A stretch of DNA of 64,000 nucleotides from Kallotenue papyrolyticum (GTDB lineage: Bacteria > Chloroflexota > Chloroflexia > Chloroflexales > Kallotenuaceae): assembly GCF_000526415.1 (NCBI RefSeq), contig NZ_JAGA01000002.1:640001-704000 (forward strand), read 5' to 3'. The translations under genes and the position numbers were made by a program. Positions 51,537 to 59,872 of the stretch are shown piece after piece (positions within the stretch are counted from its first letter, which is position 1; every line of letters begins with the position of its first letter). The notes under the pieces were generated by a model. The model did no database searches. It was not told where the DNA came from and was given only the letters and a program-made list of their open reading frames with translations.

Positions 51537-51569
51537 ATGCACGCCGGTTATAGCTATGGCTGCTATAAC
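51517..51569 (+). promoter_or_regulatory. Three alternating complementary segments after the GT2 gene
   Basis: TAGCTATAACC (51517-51527), GGTTATAGCTA (51546-51556) and GCTATAAC (51562-51569) allow two exclusive hairpins, 1:2 or 2:3. The first segment lies in the last codons of the glycosyltransferase gene. The layout resembles an attenuator, but no clear T-run follows. Confidence 0.5.
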
Positions 51570-51661
51570 TGCGTATTTGCGATGGTAGAGACTACATGCT
51601 GCTGGTGGGTTTAGAGAGATCGCTGGAAGGGTCCATCCATGTTCCTCCAGAGGAAAGATAA

Positions 51662-52963
51662 ATGAGCAGCCGGCATTATCATTGCGCTTTCGTGCTCATC
51701 TGCGCGCATGTGGTAGCCCTATCACTTGCGACGAATGTTTTGTTCGCAGCAAAGCCCGCGTCGGTTCATGCTCAGCAGACCATGGCGGAGCGTATTGCGC
51801 CTAAAGTTGAGACGGATCCCGTGCCAAGCTCGGGCGATGCCGCTGATGATCCTGCTATCTGGATTCATCCGACTGATCCTTCAAAAAGCGTGATTATTGG
51901 GACAGATAAAGCGGCTGGTTTGCCAAGCGATCAGGGAGGTTTGGCGGTTTATGATCTTGATGGTCGAGAGATCCAGTACGTGGCTGATGGGAAAATGAAC
52001 AATGTTGATATACGCTACAATTTTCCCCTTGGCGGAGAACGTGTTGATCTGGTGGCCGCCAGTTATGTACGTTATGGAGCCCTAGCGCTCTATCGCATAA
52101 ATCCTGATACTCGTAAATTGGAAAATGTTGCATCTCGCTTGATTCGAACTGGTATAGGGGTTTATGGGTCATGTATGTATCGCAGTCCTTTGACTGGCAG
52201 ATATTACCAATTTGTTACCAACGCTTCGGGAACGGTTCAACAATGGCGGCTTTTTGATGATGGTCATGGCAAGGTTAATGCGGAAATGGTGCGCACATTT
52301 AATGTCGGTTCACAGGTTGGCTCCGAGTCTGAGGGTTGTGTTGCTGATGATGTACTCGGTTACCTGTATATCTCTGGTTCAAACGCCATATGGAAATATG
52401 ATGCCGAACCAGAATCAAGATTCGCTCCAAGGCAAGTTGACTCAAGAGATTCTGAACATTTGGGTGGATATCTGGAGGGTCTTTCGTTGTACTATACCAG
52501 TTCCCATGGAGGTTACCTTATTGTTTCAGATCAGTCAAGTAGTCGTTTTGTTGTTTATCTTCGGGAAGGCAACAATAATTATGTAACATCTTTTAGTGTC
52601 CAGGCAGGAAATGGCATTGATGGGGTTACGGGTACGGATGGGTTGGATGTTACGAATGTATTCCTAGGCCCATCATTTCCCAAGGGGGTCTTTGTGGTTC
52701 ATGATGGGAAGAACACATTGGGAACAACTTCTGAGGTAGTTAATTCAAACTATAAACTTGTTCCATGGGAAGTCATAGCGTCATTCACGATGCCGGCTTT
52801 GACGATCGATACAACCTGGGATCCGCGCTCGATTGGCGCACCTTCCTCATCACCAGCGCCATCCCCGTCGCCTAGTGGGTCTCCATCACCTCGTCCGAGC
52901 CCTTCCCCATCATCCGCGCCCTCAACGGCTCCTCCCATCTTCCTCCCGATCGTAGCGCGGTAG
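51662..52963 (+). CDS. Secreted phytase-like beta-propeller with FLPIVAR tail
   Basis: The 433-aa protein has a signal peptide (cleavage near VHAQQ, about residue 39) and matches the BPP phytase family: SSGDAADDPAIWIHPTDPSKSVIIGTDKAAGL, GGLAVYDLDGREIQYVADGKMNNVDIRYNF, then SESEGCVADD and GGYLEGLSLYYTSSHGGYLIVSDQSSSRFVVY. Many acidic residues in these loops bind calcium in known enzymes. The family frees phosphate from phytate. A Ser/Pro linker of about 40 residues leads to the tail IFLPIVAR. The middle is AT-rich. Activity on phytate or other phosphoesters is inferred. Confidence 0.9.
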   Translation: MSSRHYHCAFVLICAHVVALSLATNVLFAAKPASVHAQQTMAERIAPKVETDPVPSSGDAADDPAIWIHPTDPSKSVIIGTDKAAGLPSDQGGLAVYDLDGREIQYVADGKMNNVDIRYNFPLGGERVDLVAASYVRYGALALYRINPDTRKLENVASRLIRTGIGVYGSCMYRSPLTGRYYQFVTNASGTVQQWRLFDDGHGKVNAEMVRTFNVGSQVGSESEGCVADDVLGYLYISGSNAIWKYDAEPESRFAPRQVDSRDSEHLGGYLEGLSLYYTSSHGGYLIVSDQSSSRFVVYLREGNNNYVTSFSVQAGNGIDGVTGTDGLDVTNVFLGPSFPKGVFVVHDGKNTLGTTSEVVNSNYKLVPWEVIASFTMPALTIDTTWDPRSIGAPSSSPAPSPSPSGSPSPRPSPSPSSAPSTAPPIFLPIVAR

Positions 52964-53049
52964 CCAGCGGAGGTATAAGCGGTAGTGCGCGCAGGGTGTA
53001 CCGGGCTTTGCCTGCATAAGAAAAAGCGTATAGCCAGTGTAGGCTAGTC

Positions 53050-54354
53050 TTACTGCCCTGGTGTCGGCGCGCTGGCAGGGGGTGATGTGGTGCCTGGCAA
53101 AGGGTGCAGATTGATCTTGCCTTTTTGAGCGATCAGATCCACTTCGACATAGCCATTGGTGAAATCACGCCGCCAGCCATGTTTCGTAGCATACCGCGCG
53201 CCAAGAGGCACGCCGATCTGGAGATGCTGATTAGGGTAGTCCCACCAGCTTAGGTATCCTTCCTGGGCCGAAGAGTAGCGGAAGTAGTTTGGTGCATACG
53301 GCTGGGCGATGAGCAGAAATGAGGCGAGGGCGAAGGTCTGCCGCGCGGTGTCGTTTTGGCTGCCCTGGCCTACAGCATACACACCCTTGCCATGTGCCAA
53401 GGCGTACTCTGCTTGTTCCAGTTCATGCCGATATGCTTGCGGGCTAAGCGCGCGTCTGTAGCCGGTCGCAAATGCCTCGTTCATCACGCCGTCTAGGTAG
53501 GGAAGGTACAGGTTCCACTCATCGGGGAGGTAACGGCTGCCGATCAGGTTCGCCCAGATCGGTATGCCTGGCCCTAAGCCTTGGCGCATATATTCAAGCC
53601 ATCCGCGCCAGGCCTCGCGGAAGTCCTGATCGCTCTGAAACTCCTGAACCGTCCCGTCACTATTCGTGAGGAGAAAACGCGCTTTGTTAAGGTTCAGCTC
53701 GACATTGTCAAAGAAAATACCGTCATACCCGAGTGGCGGCGTCTCTTCGTCGCCAAACATGCGGAGTTTGAGGCGTTCAAGGACAAAGGCGCGCCAGCCT
53801 TCGCTGGCAGGATTCATGTGATAAAACCGGCGCTCACCCTGATACAGCCGTTCTCCCTGGCCATTGTGGAGGAACCAATCCTCATGAGGATGCAGCAGCG
53901 TGCAAAAATCATCGCGCTGATCAGCCACCTGATTGGCCAGAGGCCGGACATTGGAGTGGCATGTTGGCGTATTGGGCTGTGTCGGAGGGCCTTCTGCCTC
54001 GCTCCCGCGAATATACTGGAGGATCGGCCCTTTGTAGCCGTGCCGGCGGAGCTGATCACGGAAATCTTCATCGTTCTTGGTCAGAATAATAAACCGGGCC
54101 TGTTGCGCAATCGTCTCGGCGGATGTGCCGTCGGTAGGCGGTTTGTAGTGGTAACCAAGCGGCACGATGCCGATCGGCTCGCTGGCGGCAGTACGGAGCG
54201 GGCGCGCCGATGGCTGGGCGTCTGCTTCCGGAAAGGCTGCTTCCTGCAGTGGTGCCCGTGATACCGGTGGGAGGCCGGCGCATCCGGCCACGATCAGCAG
54301 GACGAGCAGATGAATGGTGAAGTGTCGGCGTCGATAGGTCACAATACGACTCAT
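53050..54354 (-). CDS. Lipoprotein resembling GHL15 glycoside hydrolases
   Basis: From the ATG at 54354 the protein has 434 aa and a lipobox LLIVAGCAG (Cys near residue 25), so it should be lipid-anchored outside. The body reads IGIVPLGYHYKPP, ARFIILTKNDEDFRDQLRRHGYKGPILQYIRG, YDGIFFDNVELNLNK with a probable catalytic-region Asp/Glu, GLGPGIPIWANLIGSRY, YLDGVMNEAFATGY and KGVYAVGQG, as in the hypothetical glycosyl hydrolase 15 group. It faces the rest of the cluster (minus strand) and may trim the polymer. Substrate is unknown. Confidence 0.75.
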   Translation of the reverse strand: MSRIVTYRRRHFTIHLLVLLIVAGCAGLPPVSRAPLQEAAFPEADAQPSARPLRTAASEPIGIVPLGYHYKPPTDGTSAETIAQQARFIILTKNDEDFRDQLRRHGYKGPILQYIRGSEAEGPPTQPNTPTCHSNVRPLANQVADQRDDFCTLLHPHEDWFLHNGQGERLYQGERRFYHMNPASEGWRAFVLERLKLRMFGDEETPPLGYDGIFFDNVELNLNKARFLLTNSDGTVQEFQSDQDFREAWRGWLEYMRQGLGPGIPIWANLIGSRYLPDEWNLYLPYLDGVMNEAFATGYRRALSPQAYRHELEQAEYALAHGKGVYAVGQGSQNDTARQTFALASFLLIAQPYAPNYFRYSSAQEGYLSWWDYPNQHLQIGVPLGARYATKHGWRRDFTNGYVEVDLIAQKGKINLHPLPGTTSPPASAPTPGQ

Positions 54355-54394
54355 GCTCTCGTATCGTAGCAAGCTGCGCGGCCAGTGCAAGCCC

Positions 54395-54400
54395 ATTATA
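54395..54400 (-). promoter_or_regulatory. -10 element of the GHL15-like gene
   Basis: TATAAT on the minus strand lies about 40 bp before the start at 54354. No good -35 is seen. Confidence 0.45.
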
Positions 54401-54461
54401 ACGTACGATCCCCTATCTCGCGTGAAACCGATGCGAACAAGTGTACCAAAGCCGGTTGCAT

Positions 54462-54493
54462 ATCTTTTCGTCGAATCGCAACGTTATAGTAGG
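54462..54493 (+). promoter_or_regulatory. Promoter-like element ATCTTT-N17-TATAGTAGG
   Basis: ATCTTT (54462-54467) and TATAGT (54485-54490) with AGG following match the element at 35046. It lies about 210 bp before the beta-propeller gene. The leader between contains a hairpin near 54628 but no recognised riboswitch. Confidence 0.5.
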
Positions 54494-54701
54494 TGGGCGC
54501 TACAAGCCTTGGTTGGTGGCTGGTCTATGAGCAGCCGCTCTACGCTTGGATGAGAAAGGAGAGGCGTTGTTCCGTGGCATAGCCGTTTCGATGGATAAGC
54601 CCGTGTAGCCGTCTGGGATCGCGAGGGAAACTCGTCCCCACCTTTTACGCTCACCACCATCTTGCAAGGCGGTCCAACCCTATAAGAGTGAGGAGAACTC
54701 C

Positions 54702-56012
54702 ATGTTTCAACGTCGGTCTCAAGCGTACCCTCTTTGGCTGCTTAGTCTCGTTCCAACACTGTTGCTAAGCTTGTTAGCGCTGCCGGCACTCTACGCACAG
54801 AGCACGACGACCTACACAGTGTACACCTCCCAGAACGGAGAGGTACAGGGCAGCGAGATTCTGGATATTACGCCCGATGCTCGGACCGCGGTGGTAGTGG
54901 GCTCGAACAATGTGGGGGAGAACAAGCTGCGGTTGATCACGATTGATCCTGCTACCGGGCTGCCGAAGCGATCATCGGAGGACTTTAAAACACGGCCGGC
55001 TGTTGCCGGTCTTGGGTTGGCTCAACCGGTGTTCAGTTCGGTGGCCATGCACCCAACGCGGAACTTCGCGCTCGTGACGGTGCGCGATCTGAATGATGAT
55101 ACAAAGGCTGGTGGCGCGGTCTTTATCGATGTCGCGAGCCTGGCCCTGGTGCGCGATACACCTTTACCGCTCGGTCTCCACCCTGAGTCGGTTGCCATCG
55201 CGCCGAACGGTAACTACGCCGTGGTTGCCAACCAGGGTGGCAGCATATCGATCATCGATCTGCGTAGTGGTGCGGGTGCCGCGACCGTGAGCGCTACGAT
55301 CACACCCACGGTGCCCGACGCTGAAACAACGCGCGAGCAAGACGATCCACAGCCTGAGGCTGTAGCGATCAGCCCTGATAGCACCCGTGCTTTCGTAACG
55401 TTGCAGCGCAACAACGCCATAACCATTATCGATATCAATCCGACCACTCTGGCAACCGACGCCGTCACCAGGGCGCTGCCCTATAAACTGGGAGGCGGCA
55501 CTATTCCACTGCGCCCCGATGGGCTGGCCATCACGCCGGATGGAAACTACCTGGTAACTGCCGACGAGGGCGTTGCCGGCTCTACTCGCCCGAATAGCGT
55601 CAGTCTGTTCCGGGTCGGTGCCGATCGCACCTTGAACCGGCTGGCCGATACTGGTAACGCTCTTCCGCTCGGCAGCCAGCCGGAAATGGTCGATGTAGGG
55701 ACGATTGGGAACCGACTGCGCGCCTATGTGACGCTAGAGCGTACCGATCAAGTAGCGGTACTGCATGTTGATACCGCTAACGGCCAACTCCAGCTTGAAC
55801 AGGTAGTTGACTTGAATCCATCGAGCCTTGGCTCGAACACAGCCAGTAGTCCAGAGGGCATCAAGATTGCCAAGCCACAGGGTATGGAGTTGATCGTTAC
55901 GGCCAACGTGGGCACGCGGAACGTGAGTGTTCTTAGGGCAACCACCTCCTCGCCCTCACCATCGCCGTCGCCGGCGACACAACGTGTACACCTGCCGCTT
56001 GTGACTAAATAA
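54702..56012 (+). CDS. Secreted beta-propeller protein with HLPLVTK tail
   Basis: The 436-aa protein has a signal peptide (cleavage near LYAQS, residue 33). The body has repeats of the YVTN/LVIVD propeller type: HPESVAIAPNGNYAVVANQGGSISIIDL, PEAVAISPDSTRAFVTLQRNNAITIIDI, PDGLAITPDGNYLVTADEG and VGTIGNRLRAYVTLERTDQVAVLHV, quoted only by core segments. A short Ser/Pro spacer leads to VHLPLVTK. AGGAG precedes the ATG. Such propellers often bind ligands or partner proteins on the surface. A perfect terminator hairpin follows. Confidence 0.85.
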   Translation: MFQRRSQAYPLWLLSLVPTLLLSLLALPALYAQSTTTYTVYTSQNGEVQGSEILDITPDARTAVVVGSNNVGENKLRLITIDPATGLPKRSSEDFKTRPAVAGLGLAQPVFSSVAMHPTRNFALVTVRDLNDDTKAGGAVFIDVASLALVRDTPLPLGLHPESVAIAPNGNYAVVANQGGSISIIDLRSGAGAATVSATITPTVPDAETTREQDDPQPEAVAISPDSTRAFVTLQRNNAITIIDINPTTLATDAVTRALPYKLGGGTIPLRPDGLAITPDGNYLVTADEGVAGSTRPNSVSLFRVGADRTLNRLADTGNALPLGSQPEMVDVGTIGNRLRAYVTLERTDQVAVLHVDTANGQLQLEQVVDLNPSSLGSNTASSPEGIKIAKPQGMELIVTANVGTRNVSVLRATTSSPSPSPSPATQRVHLPLVTK

Positions 56013-56026
56013 CTCGCTGGTCTCGG

Positions 56027-56057
56027 AACGACCCGCCATGCCAAATGGCGGGTCGTT
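56027..56057. terminator. Bidirectional terminator hairpin
   Basis: AACGACCCGCCAT (56027-56039) pairs perfectly over 13 bp with ATGGCGGGTCGTT (56045-56057), loop 5. It lies between the convergent beta-propeller and AIM24-like genes. Confidence 0.8.
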
Positions 56058-56107
56058 GCAATCGGCCGCGTGTGGATGCTTGCCATACTGTCGCGCCGAC
56101 CGGCAGG

Positions 56108-57082
56108 CTAGTCTCCGCCGAAGAAGTTGCCCAGATTGCCGAGATTGCCCAGGCCCCCCTGGCTGCCACTGTTGGAGCCGCCAGCGCGCGGCAGGTAGTT
56201 GGCGAGCTTCTTGGCCAGGTTCATCGCCGGCATGGTCTGGAGCCAGACGCGACCGGGACCACGCAGCGTCGCCAGGAACAGCCCTTCGCCGCCAAAGAGG
56301 ATGTTGCGGAAGCCACGGATCATCTCGACGTCGAACTGCACCGTCGGTTCGTACATGGCCACGTGGCCGGTATCGACTTTGAGCACCTGGCCGGCTTCCA
56401 GGGTGTACTCCACGATCTCGCCGTCGAGCTCGGCGAAGGCCACGCCGGGACCGGTGACGCGCTGCAGGATGAAGCCCTCGCCGCCGAACAGGCCGCTGCC
56501 CAGGTTGCGCCGGAAGTGAATGTCGAGCGAGACGGTCTTTTCGGCGCACATAAAGGCATCACGCTGCATGATCAGCGATTGGCCCGCTCCCAGATGCAGA
56601 GGAATGATCTTGCCGGGAAATTCGGAGGCGAAGGCGATCAGCCCGCGACCGGCCTGCACCGTATAATCGACGATGAAGAGCGACTCGCCCGACAGTGCGC
56701 GCTTGACCAGACCGCCGATCATGCCGCCCAGCCCGCCGCCGCCGCCAGTCGTGGTGTTCATGATCACGTTGCCGCTCATCCAGGCCATGCCTCCCGTTTC
56801 CGAGAAGATCGTCTGACCGGGCTCGAGCTGGATGATCACGGCCTGCATGGTAGTGCCGACGATCTGGTAGTCGATGCCGGTCTTGCCCTCGCCACTGGCG
56901 ACTACGGTAGGTTCCGGTAGATCCAGCCGTGCGCCGGCACGCTGGTCGAAATCCTGAAAGCTTGTGTCGAGCAGGGTGGTCGGTCCGGTGGCGCTTGGCG
57001 GTGTTGCGCTCACGGGGGTGCCACAGATAGGACAAAATCGGGCACCTGCCGGCAGCACTGTTCCACAATTCGTACACTGCAT
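56108..57082 (-). CDS. AIM24 family protein with N-terminal zinc ribbon
   Basis: From the ATG at 57082, preceded by AGGAGG, it has 324 aa. The N-terminus is a zinc ribbon: [19 protein letters not shown]. The AIM24/TIGR00266 domain then reads [33 protein letters not shown], followed by a Gly-rich [55 protein letters not shown] and [26 protein letters not shown]. The C-terminus is Gly/Asn rich. The family function is not established; members look like beta-sandwich proteins. It shares direction with adk but is 96 bp away. Confidence 0.9.
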   Translation of the reverse strand: MQCTNCGTVLPAGARFCPICGTPVSATPPSATGPTTLLDTSFQDFDQRAGARLDLPEPTVVASGEGKTGIDYQIVGTTMQAVIIQLEPGQTIFSETGGMAWMSGNVIMNTTTGGGGGLGGMIGGLVKRALSGESLFIVDYTVQAGRGLIAFASEFPGKIIPLHLGAGQSLIMQRDAFMCAEKTVSLDIHFRRNLGSGLFGGEGFILQRVTGPGVAFAELDGEIVEYTLEAGQVLKVDTGHVAMYEPTVQFDVEMIRGFRNILFGGEGLFLATLRGPGRVWLQTMPAMNLAKKLANYLPRAGGSNSGSQGGLGNLGNLGNFFGGD

Positions 57083-57178
57083 GGCGATCCTCCTTGAACA
57101 GCAGGGCATTGCTCTCGAATGGTACGTAGCGCTGCCGGGCGCGGTTGCACTGCGCCGGCACCACGGGCGCGTCCAGCA

Positions 57179-57853
57179 TCAGGCCTGCGGGCGTAGTCGT
57201 GCTTCCAGCACTGCGACGATCGCTTGGTGCACCTGTTCAGGGCTGCCTTCGGCCGAGATGCGGAAGAGCAGTCCGCGCTGCTCATAGAATTCGAGCAGCG
57301 GCCGGGTTTCTGCTTCATAGGTGCGCAGCCGTTCCAGGATCACCTCTGGCTGATCGTCGGGGCGCTGCACCAGCCGTCCGCCAAGGCGTAGGCAGGCATC
57401 CACACTGGCCCGATCCTCGATATGCACCGGAAACGGATCGCCCAGCCCTTCGCACATGCGCCGCCCTCCCAGCCGGCGGACGGCTTCTTGTTCGCTCAGC
57501 GCCAGGGCGATCACCGCCGTGAGAGGCCGCTGCAGCTTTTCGCTGAGTTGCTGGAGCGCCTCAGCCTGAGGCAAGGTGCGTGGAAAGCCGTCCAGCAGAA
57601 AGCCCTGCTCGGGCGGGAGCCGCAGCAGGCGCTCGGTGATCAGCGCGACCATCACCTCATCGGGCAACAAGGCGCCGCGCGCAAGGTAGGCCTCCGCCAG
57701 CAGGCCCAGCGCGGTCTGCCGCGCCGCCTCCTCGCGGAGTAGCTGGCCGGTGGACAGCACCTGGAGCGGGTAGCGCGCTTTGAGCAGGCGCGCCTGGGTG
57801 GATTTGCCTGCCCCGGGCGCACCCATCAGGACAATGTGCAATGGTGTAGCCAT
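57179..57853 (-). CDS. adk: Adenylate kinase
   Basis: The 224-aa enzyme balances ATP, ADP and AMP. It has the P-loop IVLMGAPGAGKSTQARLL, the AMP-site LSTGQLLREE, FLLDGFPRTLPQAEAL, and the LID with GRRMCEGLGDPFPVHIEDRASVDACLRLGGRLVQRPDDQPEVILERLRTYE, where the usual zinc-site cysteines are reduced to two. The LID is atypical, so a nucleotide kinase of slightly different specificity cannot be excluded. It starts with an ATG at 57853. Confidence 0.85.
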   Translation of the reverse strand: MATPLHIVLMGAPGAGKSTQARLLKARYPLQVLSTGQLLREEAARQTALGLLAEAYLARGALLPDEVMVALITERLLRLPPEQGFLLDGFPRTLPQAEALQQLSEKLQRPLTAVIALALSEQEAVRRLGGRRMCEGLGDPFPVHIEDRASVDACLRLGGRLVQRPDDQPEVILERLRTYEAETRPLLEFYEQRGLLFRISAEGSPEQVHQAIVAVLEARLRPQA

Positions 57854-57905
57854 ACGTATGCGTTGCTTGGGCGAGGCACCATGCCGGCATGCCTTACGAG
57901 CCGCA

Positions 57906-58163
57906 TCAGAGGAGATACGACGACCGGCGCAGCAGACGGACAGATCGCCACCACCAGCGGTGCCGTGCGTGCAACATCAGCAGGTGGAGAGCCTTGCCCC
58001 GGATCGTAGCATATCTCCGTTCGATGCGTATCCAGCGTAGCCGTTCCGGATCGTCGGCGGCCAGCTGCTGCTGCGTGGCGCGGGCACGTTGTTCCTGCAT
58101 GGCTGCTCGTTCTCGTTCAGTGATCTGGAGCACCTGGCGATACCGTGCGTCCGGGCTGGGCAA
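57906..58163 (-). CDS. Hypothetical small basic protein
   Basis: An 85-aa frame opens with TTG after GGGGAA. The first half is a charged helix (DARYRQVLQITERERAAMQEQRARATQQQLA) and the second half is Arg/Trp rich (HARHRWWWRSVRLLRRSS). It has no recognised domain. The helix could form a coiled coil. It lies just upstream of adk on the same strand, and a start at GTG or an RNA leader are alternatives. Confidence 0.4.
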   Translation of the reverse strand: MPSPDARYRQVLQITERERAAMQEQRARATQQQLAADDPERLRWIRIERRYATIRGKALHLLMLHARHRWWWRSVRLLRRSSYLL

Positions 58164-58261
58164 CGAGCGTTCCCCGCCACGCCGAGGCGCTGCTGATGCG
58201 CATGGGTGACCTATCTGCTCTATTGCCCATATTAATGCACGCCGCGGGAAAATATGCAGAC

Positions 58262-58294
58262 AAAAAGGCGGTATTCACTGCGAATACCGCCTTT
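58262..58294 (-). terminator. Intrinsic terminator of tRNA-Val
   Basis: On the minus strand AAAGGCGGTATTC and GAATACCGCCTTT form a perfect 13-bp stem with a 5-nt loop, followed by TTTTTG. It directly follows the CCA end of the tRNA. Confidence 0.92.
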
Positions 58295-58370
58295 GGTGGG
58301 CGCTAGTGGGCTCGAACCACTGACCTCATCCGTGTGAAGGATGCGCTCTAGCCAACTGAGCTAAGCGCCC
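58294..58370 (-). tRNA. tRNA-Val (anticodon CAC)
   Basis: The minus strand folds as a tRNA: acceptor GGGCGCT/AGCGCCC, D arm GCTC...GAGC, anticodon arm CATCC-TTCACAC-GGATG with anticodon CAC, T arm AGTGG-TTCGAGC-CCACT. CCA is encoded after the discriminator A. It reads GUG codons and has its own terminator. Confidence 0.95.
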
Positions 58371-58391
58371 CGAACGACCCATAGTATACCA

Positions 58392-59630
58392 TCATTCACC
58401 AGAAGATGCAAGCCGCCTATCGGCTGCCCGATGGAGCGCCCGGAGCAGTGGCTCGCGCAGCGCGGGTGGCTCGACATGCTCGAGCACGATCTCTGGCGTG
58501 CGGTGCCAGGCGGCACAGGCGGCGATCGCCTGCGCGATGTCATCCAGCGCCTCGTCGGGGTGACTGTCGGCCTCGAAATAGAATGTTTTGACCTTGAAGA
58601 CGCCGCTGCGGCGTTCGGCTTTGGCGTCGAGGCGGGCTATCAGGCGGCCCCGCCAGAGGACCGGCAAGACAAAATAGCCGAAGCGGCGCTGCGGCGCGGG
58701 AAGGTAGCACTCCAGACGGTAGTCGAAGTTCCACAGGGCGCGGGTGCGCTCGCGATCCCAGATCAGATTGTCGAAGGGCGAAAGCAGTGTTGTATGCGTG
58801 GGTGGTGGGCCGTTGAGCGCCTGCAGGGCTGCCGGCCAGACATAGGTCGGAGCCGTCCAGCCGGCGACGGTGGCACGCTCTGCCAGACCGTCGGCGACCA
58901 GGGCTTCCAGGGCGGTGGCCGTCTCGGCGTGCGGCTGGCGAAAGTAGTCTGCAAGCTGGCGTGCAGTGGCAACCCCCATGGCGCGCAGGGCGATCGCGGC
59001 CAGGCGCTGCTGACGTTCCGCTTCGGATGGCATTAGCCCATCATGCCACGCGGGCAGGACACGCTCGCGCAGCTCATAGCGACGCTGAAAATTGATGCGG
59101 CGGTCGATCATCAATTCGCCCGCGCTCCACAGCAGATCCAGGGCGCGCTTGGCCGGTTTCCATTCCCACCAACCGTTGCCGCGATGGCCCGGCGGCGCTG
59201 CGAAATCGGCTGCGCCCAGTGGCCCGCGCTGGCGGATCGTCTCCAACACCTCGGCCAGCAGCGCGCTATGCGCGTGCTGCCAGGCGCGCCACCAGCCGAT
59301 CTCGCCGCGCGCATAGCGCAGCATGGTGCTGCGGAACAGCGGCCAGTGTTCGATGGGCAGGATGCTGGCGGCATGCGCCCAGTACTCAAATACCTGGCGT
59401 TGCGGCAGCAGGTTATCCAGCCAGGCGGGATCATAGGCGCCCAGGCGGCTCCAGAGCACCAGGTAGGGACTACGGGCAACCACATGGATCGTATCGATCT
59501 GGAGGCAGCCCAGGCGGTGGAGCATGTGCAACACATCGTCGGATGTGGCACGCCGCTGGGATGGGTGGTCGAGGCCCTGGGCGGCAACCGCGATCTGGCG
59601 GGCCTCGGCGATGCTGAGCGTCTGAGGCAT
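58392..59630 (-). CDS. YcaQ-like winged-helix DNA glycosylase family protein
   Basis: The 412-aa protein belongs to the HTH_42/YcaQ group (includes AlkZ), known to unhook crosslinked or alkylated bases. It has LSIAEARQIAVAAQGLDHP, LGCLQIDTIHVVARSPYLVLWSRLG, WLDNLLPQRQVFEYWAHAASILP, ALDLLWSAGELMIDRR and LLSPFDNLIWDRERTRALWNFDYRLECYLPAPQRRFGYFVLPVLW. In the family a Gln-x-Asp/Gln motif is catalytic; QID in LQIDTIHV fits. The start at 59630 has only a weak ribosome site; it lies 14 bp after a small gene that may be coupled. Confidence 0.88.
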   Translation of the reverse strand: MPQTLSIAEARQIAVAAQGLDHPSQRRATSDDVLHMLHRLGCLQIDTIHVVARSPYLVLWSRLGAYDPAWLDNLLPQRQVFEYWAHAASILPIEHWPLFRSTMLRYARGEIGWWRAWQHAHSALLAEVLETIRQRGPLGAADFAAPPGHRGNGWWEWKPAKRALDLLWSAGELMIDRRINFQRRYELRERVLPAWHDGLMPSEAERQQRLAAIALRAMGVATARQLADYFRQPHAETATALEALVADGLAERATVAGWTAPTYVWPAALQALNGPPPTHTTLLSPFDNLIWDRERTRALWNFDYRLECYLPAPQRRFGYFVLPVLWRGRLIARLDAKAERRSGVFKVKTFYFEADSHPDEALDDIAQAIAACAAWHRTPEIVLEHVEPPALREPLLRALHRAADRRLASSGE

Positions 59631-59644
59631 GGTAAGCTTAAGCC

Positions 59645-59872
59645 TTATTTGGCTGCGACGACGCGCAGAACATTGCCCTGGGCATCGAGCGTGACACGCA
59701 CGACGCGCTCGATCTGGCGGCCATCGGCGGTTGGCTGACGCCGCCGCGCCGTGACGATGTAGCGTCCCGGCACCGGAGCCGGCTGGCCGGAGCAGCGCAT
59801 ACCCTGCATCTCCGGAAAGTGCTGGCGGACGTAGCGTCGTGCAGCTTCGACAATGGCGCGTGGAGCAGCCAT
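59645..59872 (-). CDS. Small conserved-looking protein, unknown function
   Basis: From the ATG at 59872, five bases after AGGAGG, it has 75 aa: MAAPRAIVEAARRYVRQHFP at the start, then GRYIVTARRRQPTADGRQIERVVRVTLDAQGNVLRVVAAK at the end, given here only in outline. The pattern (helix then three beta strands) suggests a small alpha/beta fold. It precedes the YcaQ-like gene by 14 bp and is probably cotranscribed. No family recognised. Confidence 0.65.
   Translation of the reverse strand: MAAPRAIVEAARRYVRQHFPEMQGMRCSGQPAPVPGRYIVTARRRQPTADGRQIERVVRVTLDAQGNVLRVVAAK

Noticed and set aside
40400-52940. Pro/Ser codon runs as microsatellite or phase-variable repeats
   Set aside because: At about 40420-40480 and 52840-52930 the runs encode low-complexity linkers with mixed codons, not uniform repeat units.
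54590-54701. Possible riboswitch in the leader of the beta-propeller gene
   Set aside because: A small GGGA/TCCC hairpin is present, but no conserved core of a known class (cyclic-di-GMP, SAM, cobalamin) could be matched.
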